A stretch of DNA of 7,116 nt from Deltaproteobacteria bacterium (GCA_030649435.1 JAUSKE010000172.1:1-7116), one strand, 5' to 3'. Numbered from the stretch's first letter, positions 1 to 6,321 are shown. Translations and numbers: made by a program. Notes: generated by a model from the sequence alone, not told the origin.

Positions 1-689
1 CGGGGGTCTCTCTGACTGGAAAAAGTGAGGTCAGCGGCTAGGCCAAAACTAAAGGTCCCCGATTTGACGGTATCCAACGAAGCCAAATAAAGAATTCGAT
101 CGAAGGTATCACCAAAATCATCATCGATTCCATTCCCATCATTCTGAAAAATACCGAGCCCCCAGTGGGACGGCTGTCGGCCAATTCTGAAAACCCCCAT
201 CGGTGTCAGAAGATTCATCCAGGCCCGCCGGATATTTAAAACTTTATTCTCCCCCGCTTCGCCTCCCACCATCCCCAAGGCCCCGCCTGAACCAGGCAAC
301 TGAACCGTTCCAACGATAGGGGAAACAAAATCGAGCTGTTTTGTTTTTTCCGTCCCGAAGATCAAGTTATCAATAATATCCATCTGGGTATGGATGGAGA
401 TATTGTCGTTCACTTTAAGCATCGGCTCGACACGAAGACGGCTTTGGTTAAAGAGGATAGAACCGAAACAGTCATTATCCCCAGGTTGATCGACACGGGC
501 TGAATCGGGGTGACACGGTTTGTCTCCTAAGCCAGGCTGGGCGATGCTACTGTTCGGCTGTTGGGTATCGAGGTCATGGTAATAGGCGGTTCGATTCCGA
601 TAATACCCATGGGCGGTAAAATCGAAGGCAAAAGCAGATTGGATCAGGAAAAGAGACGTAATGAGAAAAAAAACGATCCTTTGGTTCAT
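1..689 (-). CDS. Outer-membrane beta-barrel (porin-like) protein, 5' part only
   Basis: This minus-strand frame is open from an ATG at 689 to the window edge (229 codons), so the C-terminus is missing. It begins with a clear Sec signal peptide: a basic start (MNQR), a hydrophobic core at residues 5-18 and an AFA cleavage site after residue 21. The mature part alternates polar and hydrophobic residues in short strands with Gly/Asn/Asp-rich turns, as in outer-membrane barrels. Residues 155-200 hold RRAWMNL, FRIGRQPSHWGLGIF and an acidic NDGNGIDDDFGD stretch followed by TFDRI. I recall this pattern from a family of myxobacterial outer-membrane proteins (TIGR04551-like), but that is memory, not a search. 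Two cysteines (59 and 74) could pair in a surface loop. The start is chosen because the signal peptide follows it directly; a GA-rich stretch lies just upstream. The substrate is unknown. It lies downstream of groEL behind a terminator and has no convincing promoter of its own. Confidence 0.75.
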   Translation of the reverse strand, partial: MNQRIVFFLITSLFLIQSAFAFDFTAHGYYRNRTAYYHDLDTQQPNSSIAQPGLGDKPCHPDSARVDQPGDNDCFGSILFNQSRLRVEPMLKVNDNISIHTQMDIIDNLIFGTEKTKQLDFVSPIVGTVQLPGSGGALGMVGGEAGENKVLNIRRAWMNLLTPMGVFRIGRQPSHWGLGIFQNDGNGIDDDFGDTFDRILYLASLDTVKSGTFSFGLAADLTFSSQRDP

Positions 690-725
690 CCAGCCCTTTC
701 GCCCCCTAACCAGTCTTTTAAAGTA

Positions 726-768
726 AAAAGCCCCGAACACGCATGTTGCTTAGCGTGCCGGGGCTTTT
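726..768 (-). terminator. Rho-independent terminator of groESL
   Basis: Bases 726-735 (AAAAGCCCCG) pair perfectly with 759-768 (CGGGGCTTTT). After a small internal bulge the stem continues with 738-742 against 753-757, leaving a loop of about ten bases. Read on the minus strand the stem runs into TTTTTACTTT, a good U-tract. It begins 20 bases past the groEL stop, so it most likely ends the groESL transcript and separates it from the outer-membrane protein gene. On the plus strand the stem also ends in four T's, so weak bidirectional activity is possible. Confidence 0.88.
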
Positions 769-788
769 GAAGTCAACCGATTTTACGA

Positions 789-2411
789 CTACATCATGCC
801 GCCGCCTGGGGGCATCGAAGGCATTTTGTCTTTTGCCTCTGGTCGTTCGGCGATCATCGCCTCAGTGGTCAACAGAAGTGCAGCCACCGAAGCGGCGTTC
901 TGCAAGGCACAGCGTGAGACCTTGGCCGGATCGATGATCCCAGCTTTCAACAGATCTTCAAACCGCCCTGCCTCGGCATTAAAGCCATAGGCCTCTTTGC
1001 CTTTTCTGACCTCTTGCACCACGATCGCCCCTTCGAGTCCGCCGTTTTGGGCGATCCAACGGAGTGGCTCTTCAATCGCCTTTTTGACGATATCGACACC
1101 AAATTGTTCAGACTCACCAACCTTCAGTTTTTCAAGTGCTGGCAGGCAACGGATAAAGGCCACGCCACCGCCCGGAACAATCCCTTCCTCAACCGCCGCA
1201 CGGGTTGCATGGAGGGCATCTTCAACACGAGCTTTCTTTTCTTTCATCTCGGTCTCTGTCGCTGCACCAACATTGATCACAGCAACACCGCCAACCAATT
1301 TGGCCAACCGTTCCTGCAGCTTCTCGCGATCATAATCGGAAGAAGTCTCTTCGACCTGGGCTCGGAGCTGTTTGACCCGACCTTCGATGTCGGGCTTCTT
1401 GCCGGCCCCATCAATGATTGTCGTGTTATCCTTATCAATGGTCACTCTCTTTGCCCGACCGAGATCTTTCAGTTCAACCGCTTCCAACTTGATGCCAAGC
1501 TCCTCGGCAAGACACCGACCACCGGTTAAGGTGGCGATATCTTCCAACATCGCCTTGCGACGATCGCCAAAGCCAGGGGCCTTGACGGCGGCACATTGGA
1601 GGGTTCCGCGGAGTTTGTTGACAACAATGGTCGCCAACGCCTCACCATCGACATCTTCAGCGATCAACAATAACGGACGGCCCGATCTTGCAATCGCTTC
1701 CAAGAGGGGGAGCAGCTCCTTCATGGAGCTGATCTTCTTCTCGTTAATGAGGATGTACGGGTCTTCGAGAACAACTTCCATTCTCTCAGGATCGGTCACA
1801 AAATAGGGAGAGAGGTAACCCCGATCGAACTGCATCCCTTCAACAACTTCCAGGGTGGTCTCCATCGACTTGGCTTCTTCGACGGTGATGACCCCTTCTT
1901 TCCCAACCTTGTCCATCGCCTCAGCAATGATTTTACCAATATGCTCATCATTGTTGGCCGAAATGGTTCCGACCTGAGCGATTTCTGTCCGATCCTTGGT
2001 CGGCTTGGCAATCTTCTTCAACTCATCGGTCACAACCTGGACCGCTTTTTCAATCCCGCGCTTGATCGCCATCGGGTTATGGCCCGCAGCAACGATCTTG
2101 GCCCCTTCGCGAAAAATCGCCTGGGCCAGCACCGTGGCTGTGGTTGTTCCATCACCGGCGACATCCGATGTCTTGGAGGCAACCTCCTTCACCATCTGGG
2201 CCCCCATGTTTTCAAACTTGTCTTCAAGCTCGATTTCCTTGGCGACCGTCACACCATCTTTGGTGATAATCGGGGAACCGAAGGACTTCTCTAGAATGAC
2301 GTTCCGTCCTTTAGGACCTAACGTTACTTTAACGGCATCGGCAAGCTTGTTGACCCCTTTCAGGATCGACTCGCGCGCCTTCTGATCATAAATGATATCT
2401 TTTGCACCCAT
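789..2411 (-). CDS. groEL: Chaperonin GroEL (Hsp60, 60 kDa)
   Basis: GroEL forms a cytoplasmic double ring of fourteen subunits that encloses unfolded proteins and, capped by GroES, folds them in cycles of ATP hydrolysis. The protein is 540 residues, the usual length, and aligns by eye throughout. The equatorial nucleotide site includes TLGPKGRN (residues 30-37), the catalytic-region Asp52 in TKDGVTVAKE, GDGTTT (86-91) and Asp398 in RVEDALHATRA, followed by the GIVPGGG turn. The apical domain carries the FDRGYLSPYF stretch. The C-terminus ends in the flexible PPGGGMM tail, though with only one short GGM-type repeat. The start is supported by an AGGAGG seven bases upstream. It lies 37 bases downstream of groES in the same operon and is followed by a hairpin terminator. 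Sequence style resembles myxobacterial and deltaproteobacterial GroEL. No defect is seen, and it looks like a functional housekeeping copy. Confidence 0.99.
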   Translation of the reverse strand: MGAKDIIYDQKARESILKGVNKLADAVKVTLGPKGRNVILEKSFGSPIITKDGVTVAKEIELEDKFENMGAQMVKEVASKTSDVAGDGTTTATVLAQAIFREGAKIVAAGHNPMAIKRGIEKAVQVVTDELKKIAKPTKDRTEIAQVGTISANNDEHIGKIIAEAMDKVGKEGVITVEEAKSMETTLEVVEGMQFDRGYLSPYFVTDPERMEVVLEDPYILINEKKISSMKELLPLLEAIARSGRPLLLIAEDVDGEALATIVVNKLRGTLQCAAVKAPGFGDRRKAMLEDIATLTGGRCLAEELGIKLEAVELKDLGRAKRVTIDKDNTTIIDGAGKKPDIEGRVKQLRAQVEETSSDYDREKLQERLAKLVGGVAVINVGAATETEMKEKKARVEDALHATRAAVEEGIVPGGGVAFIRCLPALEKLKVGESEQFGVDIVKKAIEEPLRWIAQNGGLEGAIVVQEVRKGKEAYGFNAEAGRFEDLLKAGIIDPAKVSRCALQNAASVAALLLTTEAMIAERPEAKDKMPSMPPGGGMM

Positions 2412-2418
2412 GGTAACT

Positions 2419-2424
2419 CCTCCT
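2419..2424 (-). promoter_or_regulatory. groEL ribosome binding site
   Basis: A perfect AGGAGG (minus strand) ends seven bases before the groEL ATG. It fixes the start and implies strong independent initiation within the groES-groEL mRNA. Confidence 0.9.
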
Positions 2425-2448
2425 TAAATAAAATGAATAAATAGTAAA

Positions 2449-2751
2449 TTACTCGATGATCCCTAAAATATCTTCTTCCTTCAGAATGAGGTGTTCATCC
2501 CCCTCAAGCTTCACTTCTGTTCCTGAATACTTGGAGAAAAGGATCTTGTCCCCAACCTTCACATCCAGCGGGGCGACCTTTCCATCTTCCAAGACCTTTC
2601 CCTTACCAACGGCAACGACCTTTCCCTCGGAAGGTTTTTCCTTGGCGCTATCGGGGATAATGATCCCTCCCTTGGTCTTTTCCTCCTCTTCGAGCCTCTT
2701 CACAAGGATCCGGTCCTGCAACGGGCGAATTTTCATCTTTTTCTCGGCCAT
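2449..2751 (-). CDS. groES: Co-chaperonin GroES (Hsp10)
   Basis: GroES is the heptameric lid of the GroEL chamber. The protein is 100 residues, close to the usual 95-100. It shows the family's order: KIRPLQDRILVKR at the start (residues 7-19), the mobile loop around residues 20-36 containing KTKGGIIIPDSA, whose hydrophobic GGIIIP segment contacts GroEL, then EGKVVAVGKGK, VKVGDKILFSKYSGTEVKL, and the C-terminal HLILKEEDILGII. The ATG at 2751 is preferred over the internal Met6 because an AGGAGG lies five bases upstream of it. It is the first gene of the groESL operon, transcribed from the promoter at 2810-2837 and divergent from gap. It is a normal, complete copy. Confidence 0.99.
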   Translation of the reverse strand: MAEKKMKIRPLQDRILVKRLEEEEKTKGGIIIPDSAKEKPSEGKVVAVGKGKVLEDGKVAPLDVKVGDKILFSKYSGTEVKLEGDEHLILKEEDILGIIE

Positions 2752-2756
2752 AACTC

Positions 2757-2762
2757 CCTCCT
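2757..2762 (-). promoter_or_regulatory. groES ribosome binding site
   Basis: A perfect AGGAGG on the minus strand sits five bases before the groES ATG at 2751, which decides against the in-frame internal Met. Confidence 0.9.
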
Positions 2763-2784
2763 CTATGATTGATTTTCTCTACAC

Positions 2785-2799
2785 CTTAGGGTTACTAAG
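2785..2799 (-). repeat. Short inverted repeat in the groES 5' leader
   Basis: CTTAG and CTAAG are separated by five bases. The repeat would lie about 5-20 bases into the transcript from the predicted groES promoter. It could be an operator or a weak RNA hairpin, or chance, since five-base arms are common. It does not match the CIRCE operator (TTAGCACTC-N9-GAGTGCTAA), although its outer arms share the TTAG/CTAA ends. Confidence 0.35.
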
Positions 2800-2809
2800 A
2801 AGCGGGGGG

Positions 2810-2837
2810 AATATAGTCATTCCGGCCTCCTTGTCAA
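2810..2837 (-). promoter_or_regulatory. groESL promoter, sigma-70-like
   Basis: On the minus strand TTGACA (2832-2837) is followed by a 16-base spacer and TATATT (2810-2815). The predicted start is the G at about 2803, giving a leader of roughly 51 bases before groES. Both hexamers are near consensus for the housekeeping sigma factor. I see no good sigma-32 type CCCCAT -10 element and no CIRCE inverted repeat. It diverges from the gap promoter, with 34 bases between the two -35 boxes. Confidence 0.75.
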
Positions 2838-2838
2838 G

Positions 2839-2858
2839 GGGTGCTTCACCCAAAGGGT
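2839..2858. repeat. Overlapping palindromes between divergent promoters
   Basis: GGGTG-CTT-CACCC (2839-2851) is a perfect 5-base-arm palindrome directly upstream of the groES -35 box. It overlaps ACCC-AAA-GGGT (2848-2858). Both lie in the 34-base space between the groESL and gap -35 boxes, a position suited to a regulator acting on either promoter. The arms are short, so chance cannot be excluded. Confidence 0.35.
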
Positions 2859-2871
2859 TTCCAAAATCCAA

Positions 2872-2899
2872 TTGACGATGACCCCTAAAACTGTATACT
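2872..2899 (+). promoter_or_regulatory. gap operon promoter, sigma-70-like
   Basis: TTGACG (2872-2877), a 16-base spacer and TATACT (2894-2899) form a near-consensus promoter. Only 11 bases separate the -10 box from the gap ATG at 2911, so transcription should begin between about 2903 and the ATG itself. That leaves no room for a Shine-Dalgarno site, and none is seen. The gap mRNA is therefore predicted to be leaderless or nearly so. Confidence 0.75.
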
Positions 2900-2910
2900 C
2901 CCGCCCCACT

Positions 2911-3921
2911 ATGAAAACCCGTATAGGAATCAATGGTCTGGGTCGAATCGGCAAGGGGATTATCCGAGCCTGGGTGCAGAGCTCCTTTGACGATTTTGAC
3001 ATCGTTATGATCAACGACAAGATCGATCCAGCTGGATTTGCCCACCTTTTAAAGTACGACTCTATCCATGGACGTCTCCACGCCGACCTCAAGGGAGAGG
3101 ACGGTCACCTTGTTATTAATGGTAAAAAGATTCGTCTCACCTCTCACATGGATCCTGCAGAAATTCCGTGGGGGAGTGAAAAAGTGGATATTGTTCTGGA
3201 ATGTACCGGCAAATTCACCAATCAGACCGGGGCGACCAAACACCTGACCCAAGGGGTTAAAAAAGTGATCCTGTCAGCACCTGGTAAAGAAGTGGATGCC
3301 ACCCTTCTCTTTGGGGTTAATGAAAAAAGCTACGACCCAAAGAAACATAATATTATTTCCAATGCGTCCTGCACGACGAACTGTTTGGCCCCGGTTGCCA
3401 AGGTCCTTCATGAACAGTTCAAGATCCGCCGTGGTTTCATGACGACGATTCACTCTTACACGAACGATCAGAAAATTTTGGACAAGTACCACAAAGACCT
3501 CCGAAGAGCTCGTGCCGGTGCGCTAAGCCAGATCCCGACAACAACAGGGGCCGCCAAATCGATCGGACTCATCATGCCGGAGCTTAAGGGAAAGTTGGAT
3601 GGGATCTCGATCCGGGTGCCAACCCCCAATGTTTCTCTGATTGATCTTGTCTGCGAGGTTGAAAAAGAGGCCTCCATCCCAACGGTCAACCGGGCCTTTG
3701 AAGTTGCCGCGGCCGGTCCTCTTAAAGGAATCCTCTCCTGCTGTTACGAGCCGCTTGTTTCGATCGATTTTAATGGGAATAGTGAATCGGCCATCATTGA
3801 TATGCTCTCTACCAACGTGCTTGAAGGACACCTCGTGAAGATTTTGGCCTGGTACGACAACGAAATGGGTTTTTCCTACCGCATGGTCGATCTCGTCAAA
3901 CTCGTTAGTCAATACTTGTAG
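2911..3921 (+). CDS. gap: Glyceraldehyde-3-phosphate dehydrogenase, type I
   Basis: This cytoplasmic enzyme converts glyceraldehyde 3-phosphate, NAD+ and phosphate to 1,3-bisphosphoglycerate. The protein is 336 residues, the usual length. Seen in it are the NAD-binding GINGLGRIGKG (residues 6-16), Asp36 in MINDK (the acidic residue that normally selects NAD over NADP), the catalytic NASCTTNCLAP with Cys154, the partner His181 in TIHSYTNDQ, the S-loop DLRRARAGALSQIPTTTGAA, and the C-terminal WYDNEMGFSYRMVDL. The start is the ATG at 2911 because GAPDHs begin two to six residues before the GINGxGRIG motif. In-frame starts further upstream (TTG 2872, ATG 2878) fall inside the promoter. The usual Leu-Pro before HKDLRR is Lys192-Tyr193 here, which is odd. 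It is first in the gap-pgk-tpiA-secG cluster. Confidence 0.98.
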   Translation: MKTRIGINGLGRIGKGIIRAWVQSSFDDFDIVMINDKIDPAGFAHLLKYDSIHGRLHADLKGEDGHLVINGKKIRLTSHMDPAEIPWGSEKVDIVLECTGKFTNQTGATKHLTQGVKKVILSAPGKEVDATLLFGVNEKSYDPKKHNIISNASCTTNCLAPVAKVLHEQFKIRRGFMTTIHSYTNDQKILDKYHKDLRRARAGALSQIPTTTGAAKSIGLIMPELKGKLDGISIRVPTPNVSLIDLVCEVEKEASIPTVNRAFEVAAAGPLKGILSCCYEPLVSIDFNGNSESAIIDMLSTNVLEGHLVKILAWYDNEMGFSYRMVDLVKLVSQYL

Positions 3922-3931
3922 GTCGTCCGTT

Positions 3932-5122
3932 ATGCCACTTAAGTTTATCGACCAATTTGATCTCAAGGAAAAAAGGGTCTTCATCCGTGTTGATTTCAAT
4001 GTGGCCCGCAACAAAAGCGGAGAGATTACGGATGACACGAGAATTCAAGAATCGCTGCCGACCATCCGTTATGCCCTGGAGAATAAGGGGCGCGTCATTC
4101 TTGCTTCGCACCTGGGACGCCCCAAAGGAAAGCGGAGCGAAGAAGACAGTCTCATTAATGTTGGCGAGCGCCTCTCTGAACTTTTGGGGCAAGATGTCCT
4201 CTTCCCCGAAGACTGTGTTGGTGATTCTGTCCGAAAATTGGTTCACGGCCTCCGAGAGGGGCAAATCCTTCTCCTCGAAAATCTCCGCTTTCATAAGGAA
4301 GAAGAGGCAAACGATGGAACCTTCGCCAAAAATCTCGCCTCCTTTGCCGATGTCTATATCAACGACGCGTTTGGTACCTGTCATCGTGCCCATGCCTCGA
4401 CCGTCGGGATGGTCCCTTATTTTGTAGAAAGAGGGGCCGGTTTCCTCGTCAAAAAGGAGCTCGAGTATCTGGGTAAACTTCTTTCCCGCCCAGCCAAACC
4501 GTTTATTGCCATCCTGGGTGGAGCCAAGGTTTCCGACAAGATCGGTGTGATTGAAAATCTTCTTTCTAAGGTGGATGCCTTTCTGATCGGTGGAGGGATG
4601 TCCTACACTTTTCTCGCTGCCCAAGGGATCGAAACAGGTTCTTCCCTCAAGGAGGCTGAAAAAATCCATCTCGCCTCCAAAATTCTGGAGAGGGCTAAGA
4701 CCCGAGGGATCCCGATCTACCTCCCGATTGATCACATTGTGGCGCGCGAGGCCTCGACCGACAGCCCGGTCGAAGTGACCCCCAGTTCTGCTATTCCTGT
4801 GGGGATGAAGGGACTCGATATTGGACCACGAACGCTTGAAAGTTTTTTGCGCGTGATTCGCGAGGCCAAGACTATTTTTTGGAACGGTCCCTTGGGCTTC
4901 TTTGAACTTGATTCCTTTGCGCAAGGCACGCTGGCCGTTGCCAAAGAAATAGCGGCCTCAACCGCTGTCTCTGTGACCGGTGGTGGCGATTCTATTGCCG
5001 CTGTCAAAAAAGCGGGCGTCGAAGACAAAATTTCGCACCTTTCAACCGGTGGCGGCGCGACACTCGAGTTCCTGGAAGGAAAAGAGCTCCCCGGTATCAA
5101 GGCGATGGAGAGTAGAAACTAA
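3932..5122 (+). CDS. pgk: Phosphoglycerate kinase
   Basis: It transfers the acyl phosphate of 1,3-bisphosphoglycerate to ADP, making ATP and 3-phosphoglycerate, the step after GAPDH. The protein is 396 residues, typical for bacteria. The N-terminal substrate domain has RVDFNV (residues 19-24), DDTRI (34-38), SHLGRP (59-64), LLENLRFHKEE and INDAFGTCHRAHAST. The C-terminal nucleotide domain has ILGGAKVSDKI, LIGGGMSYTFL, the WNGPLGFFE motif (commonly NGPMGVFE), GGGDSIAAVKK and STGGGATLEFLEG. The Pro that often follows RVDFNV is Ala here, a minor change. It starts ten bases after the gap stop with only a weak TAGG upstream, so translation is probably coupled to gap. A long antisense open frame over this gene (3905-4924, minus) is a shadow. 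Confidence 0.99.
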   Translation: MPLKFIDQFDLKEKRVFIRVDFNVARNKSGEITDDTRIQESLPTIRYALENKGRVILASHLGRPKGKRSEEDSLINVGERLSELLGQDVLFPEDCVGDSVRKLVHGLREGQILLLENLRFHKEEEANDGTFAKNLASFADVYINDAFGTCHRAHASTVGMVPYFVERGAGFLVKKELEYLGKLLSRPAKPFIAILGGAKVSDKIGVIENLLSKVDAFLIGGGMSYTFLAAQGIETGSSLKEAEKIHLASKILERAKTRGIPIYLPIDHIVAREASTDSPVEVTPSSAIPVGMKGLDIGPRTLESFLRVIREAKTIFWNGPLGFFELDSFAQGTLAVAKEIAASTAVSVTGGGDSIAAVKKAGVEDKISHLSTGGGATLEFLEGKELPGIKAMESRN

Positions 5123-5123
5123 C

Positions 5124-5879
5124 ATGACCCCTCTTATTATTGCTAACTGGAAGATGCATGCCACGATCGACGAGACCGTGAAACTTCTGACCGAGATCCG
5201 TTTCAGCTTGAATAACCCCGATGGTGTGGAGGTTGTCTTTGCCCCGCCATTCACCGCCCTTTACTCGGCACACATCGCCCTTCAGGAAACGAACTTCAAG
5301 CTGGCGGCGCAGGATCTCTTTTGGGAGCTCGAAGGCCCTTACACCGGTGAGATCGCGGGCAGTTTTCTAAAAGATGTCGGTTGCCATTATGTGATCGTTG
5401 CCCACTCCGAGAGGCGTCGCTCCTTTGGTGAAACGGACGAAATCGCCAACAAAAAAGTACGCGCCGCCCTCACACAAGACCTGATCCCGATTCTTTGTAT
5501 TGGCGAAACGGATGCCGAGAGAAAGTCAAATCAGACGATGGAGGTGCTTCAAAAACAGCTGAAGCGTGATTTACAAGAAATCGCCATGAGTGACCTCAAA
5601 AACTTTGTCGTCGCCTACGAACCGGTCTGGGCTATCGGCACAGGGAACAATGCCACTGTTGAACAGGTTGAAGAGGTCCACAGTTTCATCCGGAACACGC
5701 TCGCCAAGATGTACGACGCCCCAACCGCGAGTCGCATCCGGATCATTTACGGCGGTAGCGTAAAAGGGGATAATGCCTTTTCTCTCTTGCACACCAAGAA
5801 TGTTGATGGTCTTCTCGTGGGAGGGGCCAGTCTGATCCCCGAACAGTTTATTAAAATCTGTCAATCGAAGGAGTCTTAA
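5124..5879 (+). CDS. tpiA: Triosephosphate isomerase
   Basis: It interconverts dihydroxyacetone phosphate and glyceraldehyde 3-phosphate, feeding GAPDH two genes upstream. The protein is 251 residues, the normal TIM-barrel length. Seen are the N-terminal ANWKMH with catalytic Lys10, AHSERR with electrophile His94, the catalytic-base Glu166 in YEPVWAIGTG, which opens flexible loop 6, and the phosphate-binding YGGSVKGDN and LLVGGASL near the C-terminus. The ATG at 5124, one base after the pgk stop, is chosen because NWKM should lie about eight residues from the start. The frame stays open upstream inside pgk but that part is pgk read in another frame. A GGAG lies 13 bases upstream, a little far, so coupling to pgk is likely. 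Confidence 0.99.
   Translation: MTPLIIANWKMHATIDETVKLLTEIRFSLNNPDGVEVVFAPPFTALYSAHIALQETNFKLAAQDLFWELEGPYTGEIAGSFLKDVGCHYVIVAHSERRRSFGETDEIANKKVRAALTQDLIPILCIGETDAERKSNQTMEVLQKQLKRDLQEIAMSDLKNFVVAYEPVWAIGTGNNATVEQVEEVHSFIRNTLAKMYDAPTASRIRIIYGGSVKGDNAFSLLHTKNVDGLLVGGASLIPEQFIKICQSKES
5868..5873 (+). promoter_or_regulatory. secG ribosome binding site
   Basis: AAGGAG lies inside the last codons of tpiA, six bases before the secG ATG. It supports the start at 5880, which follows the tpiA TAA with no gap. Confidence 0.85.
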
Positions 5880-6179
5880 ATGCATACCTTACTCACCGTC
5901 GTTCATTTTCTCGTTTGTGTTTTTCTGATCACCGTCATCCTGTTACAGGCTGGTAAAGGAGCCGATATCGGCGCCACCTTTGGGGCCGGTGGATCTCAAA
6001 CCATGTTTGGCCCTCGAGGCGCTGCCACCCTTCTGAGCAAGCTGACCGCTGGAGCGGCGGTTGTCTTTCTCTGCACCTCCCTTTGGCTCGCCCAGATGGC
6101 GAAGCCAACCACTTCAAAATCGGTCCTCGATAAGGCCTCCCCCCCTGAAAGTCAGGCCACCTCGCAACCAACACATTAG
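5880..6179 (+). CDS. secG: Protein translocase subunit SecG
   Basis: SecG is the small accessory subunit of the SecYEG protein-conducting channel in the inner membrane and helps SecA-driven export. The protein is 99 residues. It has two membrane helices, at about residues 4-23 and 52-71, joined by the conserved loop LLQAGKGADIGATFGAGGSQTMFGPRG, here quoted in parts: LLQAGKG (21-27), ATFGAGGSQT and MFGPRG. The tail (about 73-99) is polar, rich in Ser, Pro, Thr and Lys, and is probably disordered; such tails vary in the family. Its ATG abuts the tpiA stop and has a good AAGGAG. The order tpiA-secG is widespread in bacteria. Nothing resembling a terminator lies between secG and the tRNA gene, so read-through into the tRNA is possible. 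Confidence 0.97.
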   Translation: MHTLLTVVHFLVCVFLITVILLQAGKGADIGATFGAGGSQTMFGPRGAATLLSKLTAGAAVVFLCTSLWLAQMAKPTTSKSVLDKASPPESQATSQPTH

Positions 6180-6187
6180 ATTCTCCC

Positions 6188-6216
6188 TTGCGAATGACTT
6201 AACATTCTCTTATATA
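6188..6216 (+). promoter_or_regulatory. Likely tRNA-Leu promoter
   Basis: TTGCGA (6188-6193), a 17-base spacer and TATATA (6211-6216) precede a GGGGCGG stretch and the tRNA gene 20 bases on. The GC-rich discriminator right after the -10 box is typical of stable-RNA promoters under stringent (ppGpp) control in proteobacteria. That regulation is inferred from base composition only. Confidence 0.55.
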
Positions 6217-6236
6217 GGGGCGGCATTTAGTTTTAT

Positions 6237-6320
6237 GCCCGGGTGGCGGAATTGGTAGACGCACCAGCTTGAGGGGCTGGCGGTCGCAAGACCATGCAGG
6301 TTCGAGTCCTGTCCCGGGCA
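6237..6320 (+). tRNA. tRNA-Leu (anticodon GAG)
   Basis: The 84-base gene folds as a class II tRNA. The acceptor stem is GCCCGGG against CCCGGGC with discriminator A at 6320. The D-arm contains AATTGGTAGAC, and the anticodon stem CCAGC/GCTGG encloses the loop TTGAGGG, giving GAG for leucine CUC/CUU codons. The long variable arm is GGTC-GCAA-GACC, and the T arm contains TTCGAGT. The 3' CCA is not encoded (the next bases are CAT), so a CCA-adding enzyme is needed. It lies 57 bases after secG, the same neighbourhood as E. coli leuU, also a GAG tRNA-Leu after secG. A methyltransferase-like frame begins at its 3' end without a terminator between them. Confidence 0.97.
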
Positions 6321-6321
6321 C

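Noticed and set aside
1014..1529. Plus-strand open frames over groEL
   Set aside because: They lie opposite a complete GroEL with all motifs, and their translations are low-complexity mirror products.
2872..2910. Upstream TTG or ATG starts giving gap a 13- or 11-residue extension
   Set aside because: They coincide with the -35 box and spacer of the promoter, have no Shine-Dalgarno site, and would extend GAPDH beyond its usual N-terminus.
3905..4924. Long antisense open frame (339 codons) opposite pgk
   Set aside because: pgk is unmistakable on the plus strand, and the antisense translation has no recognisable motif. It is a shadow created by pgk codon use.
4980..5123. 48-residue N-terminal extension of triosephosphate isomerase
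   Set aside because: It is pgk coding sequence read in another frame. The family start places NWKM near residue 8, matching the ATG at 5124.
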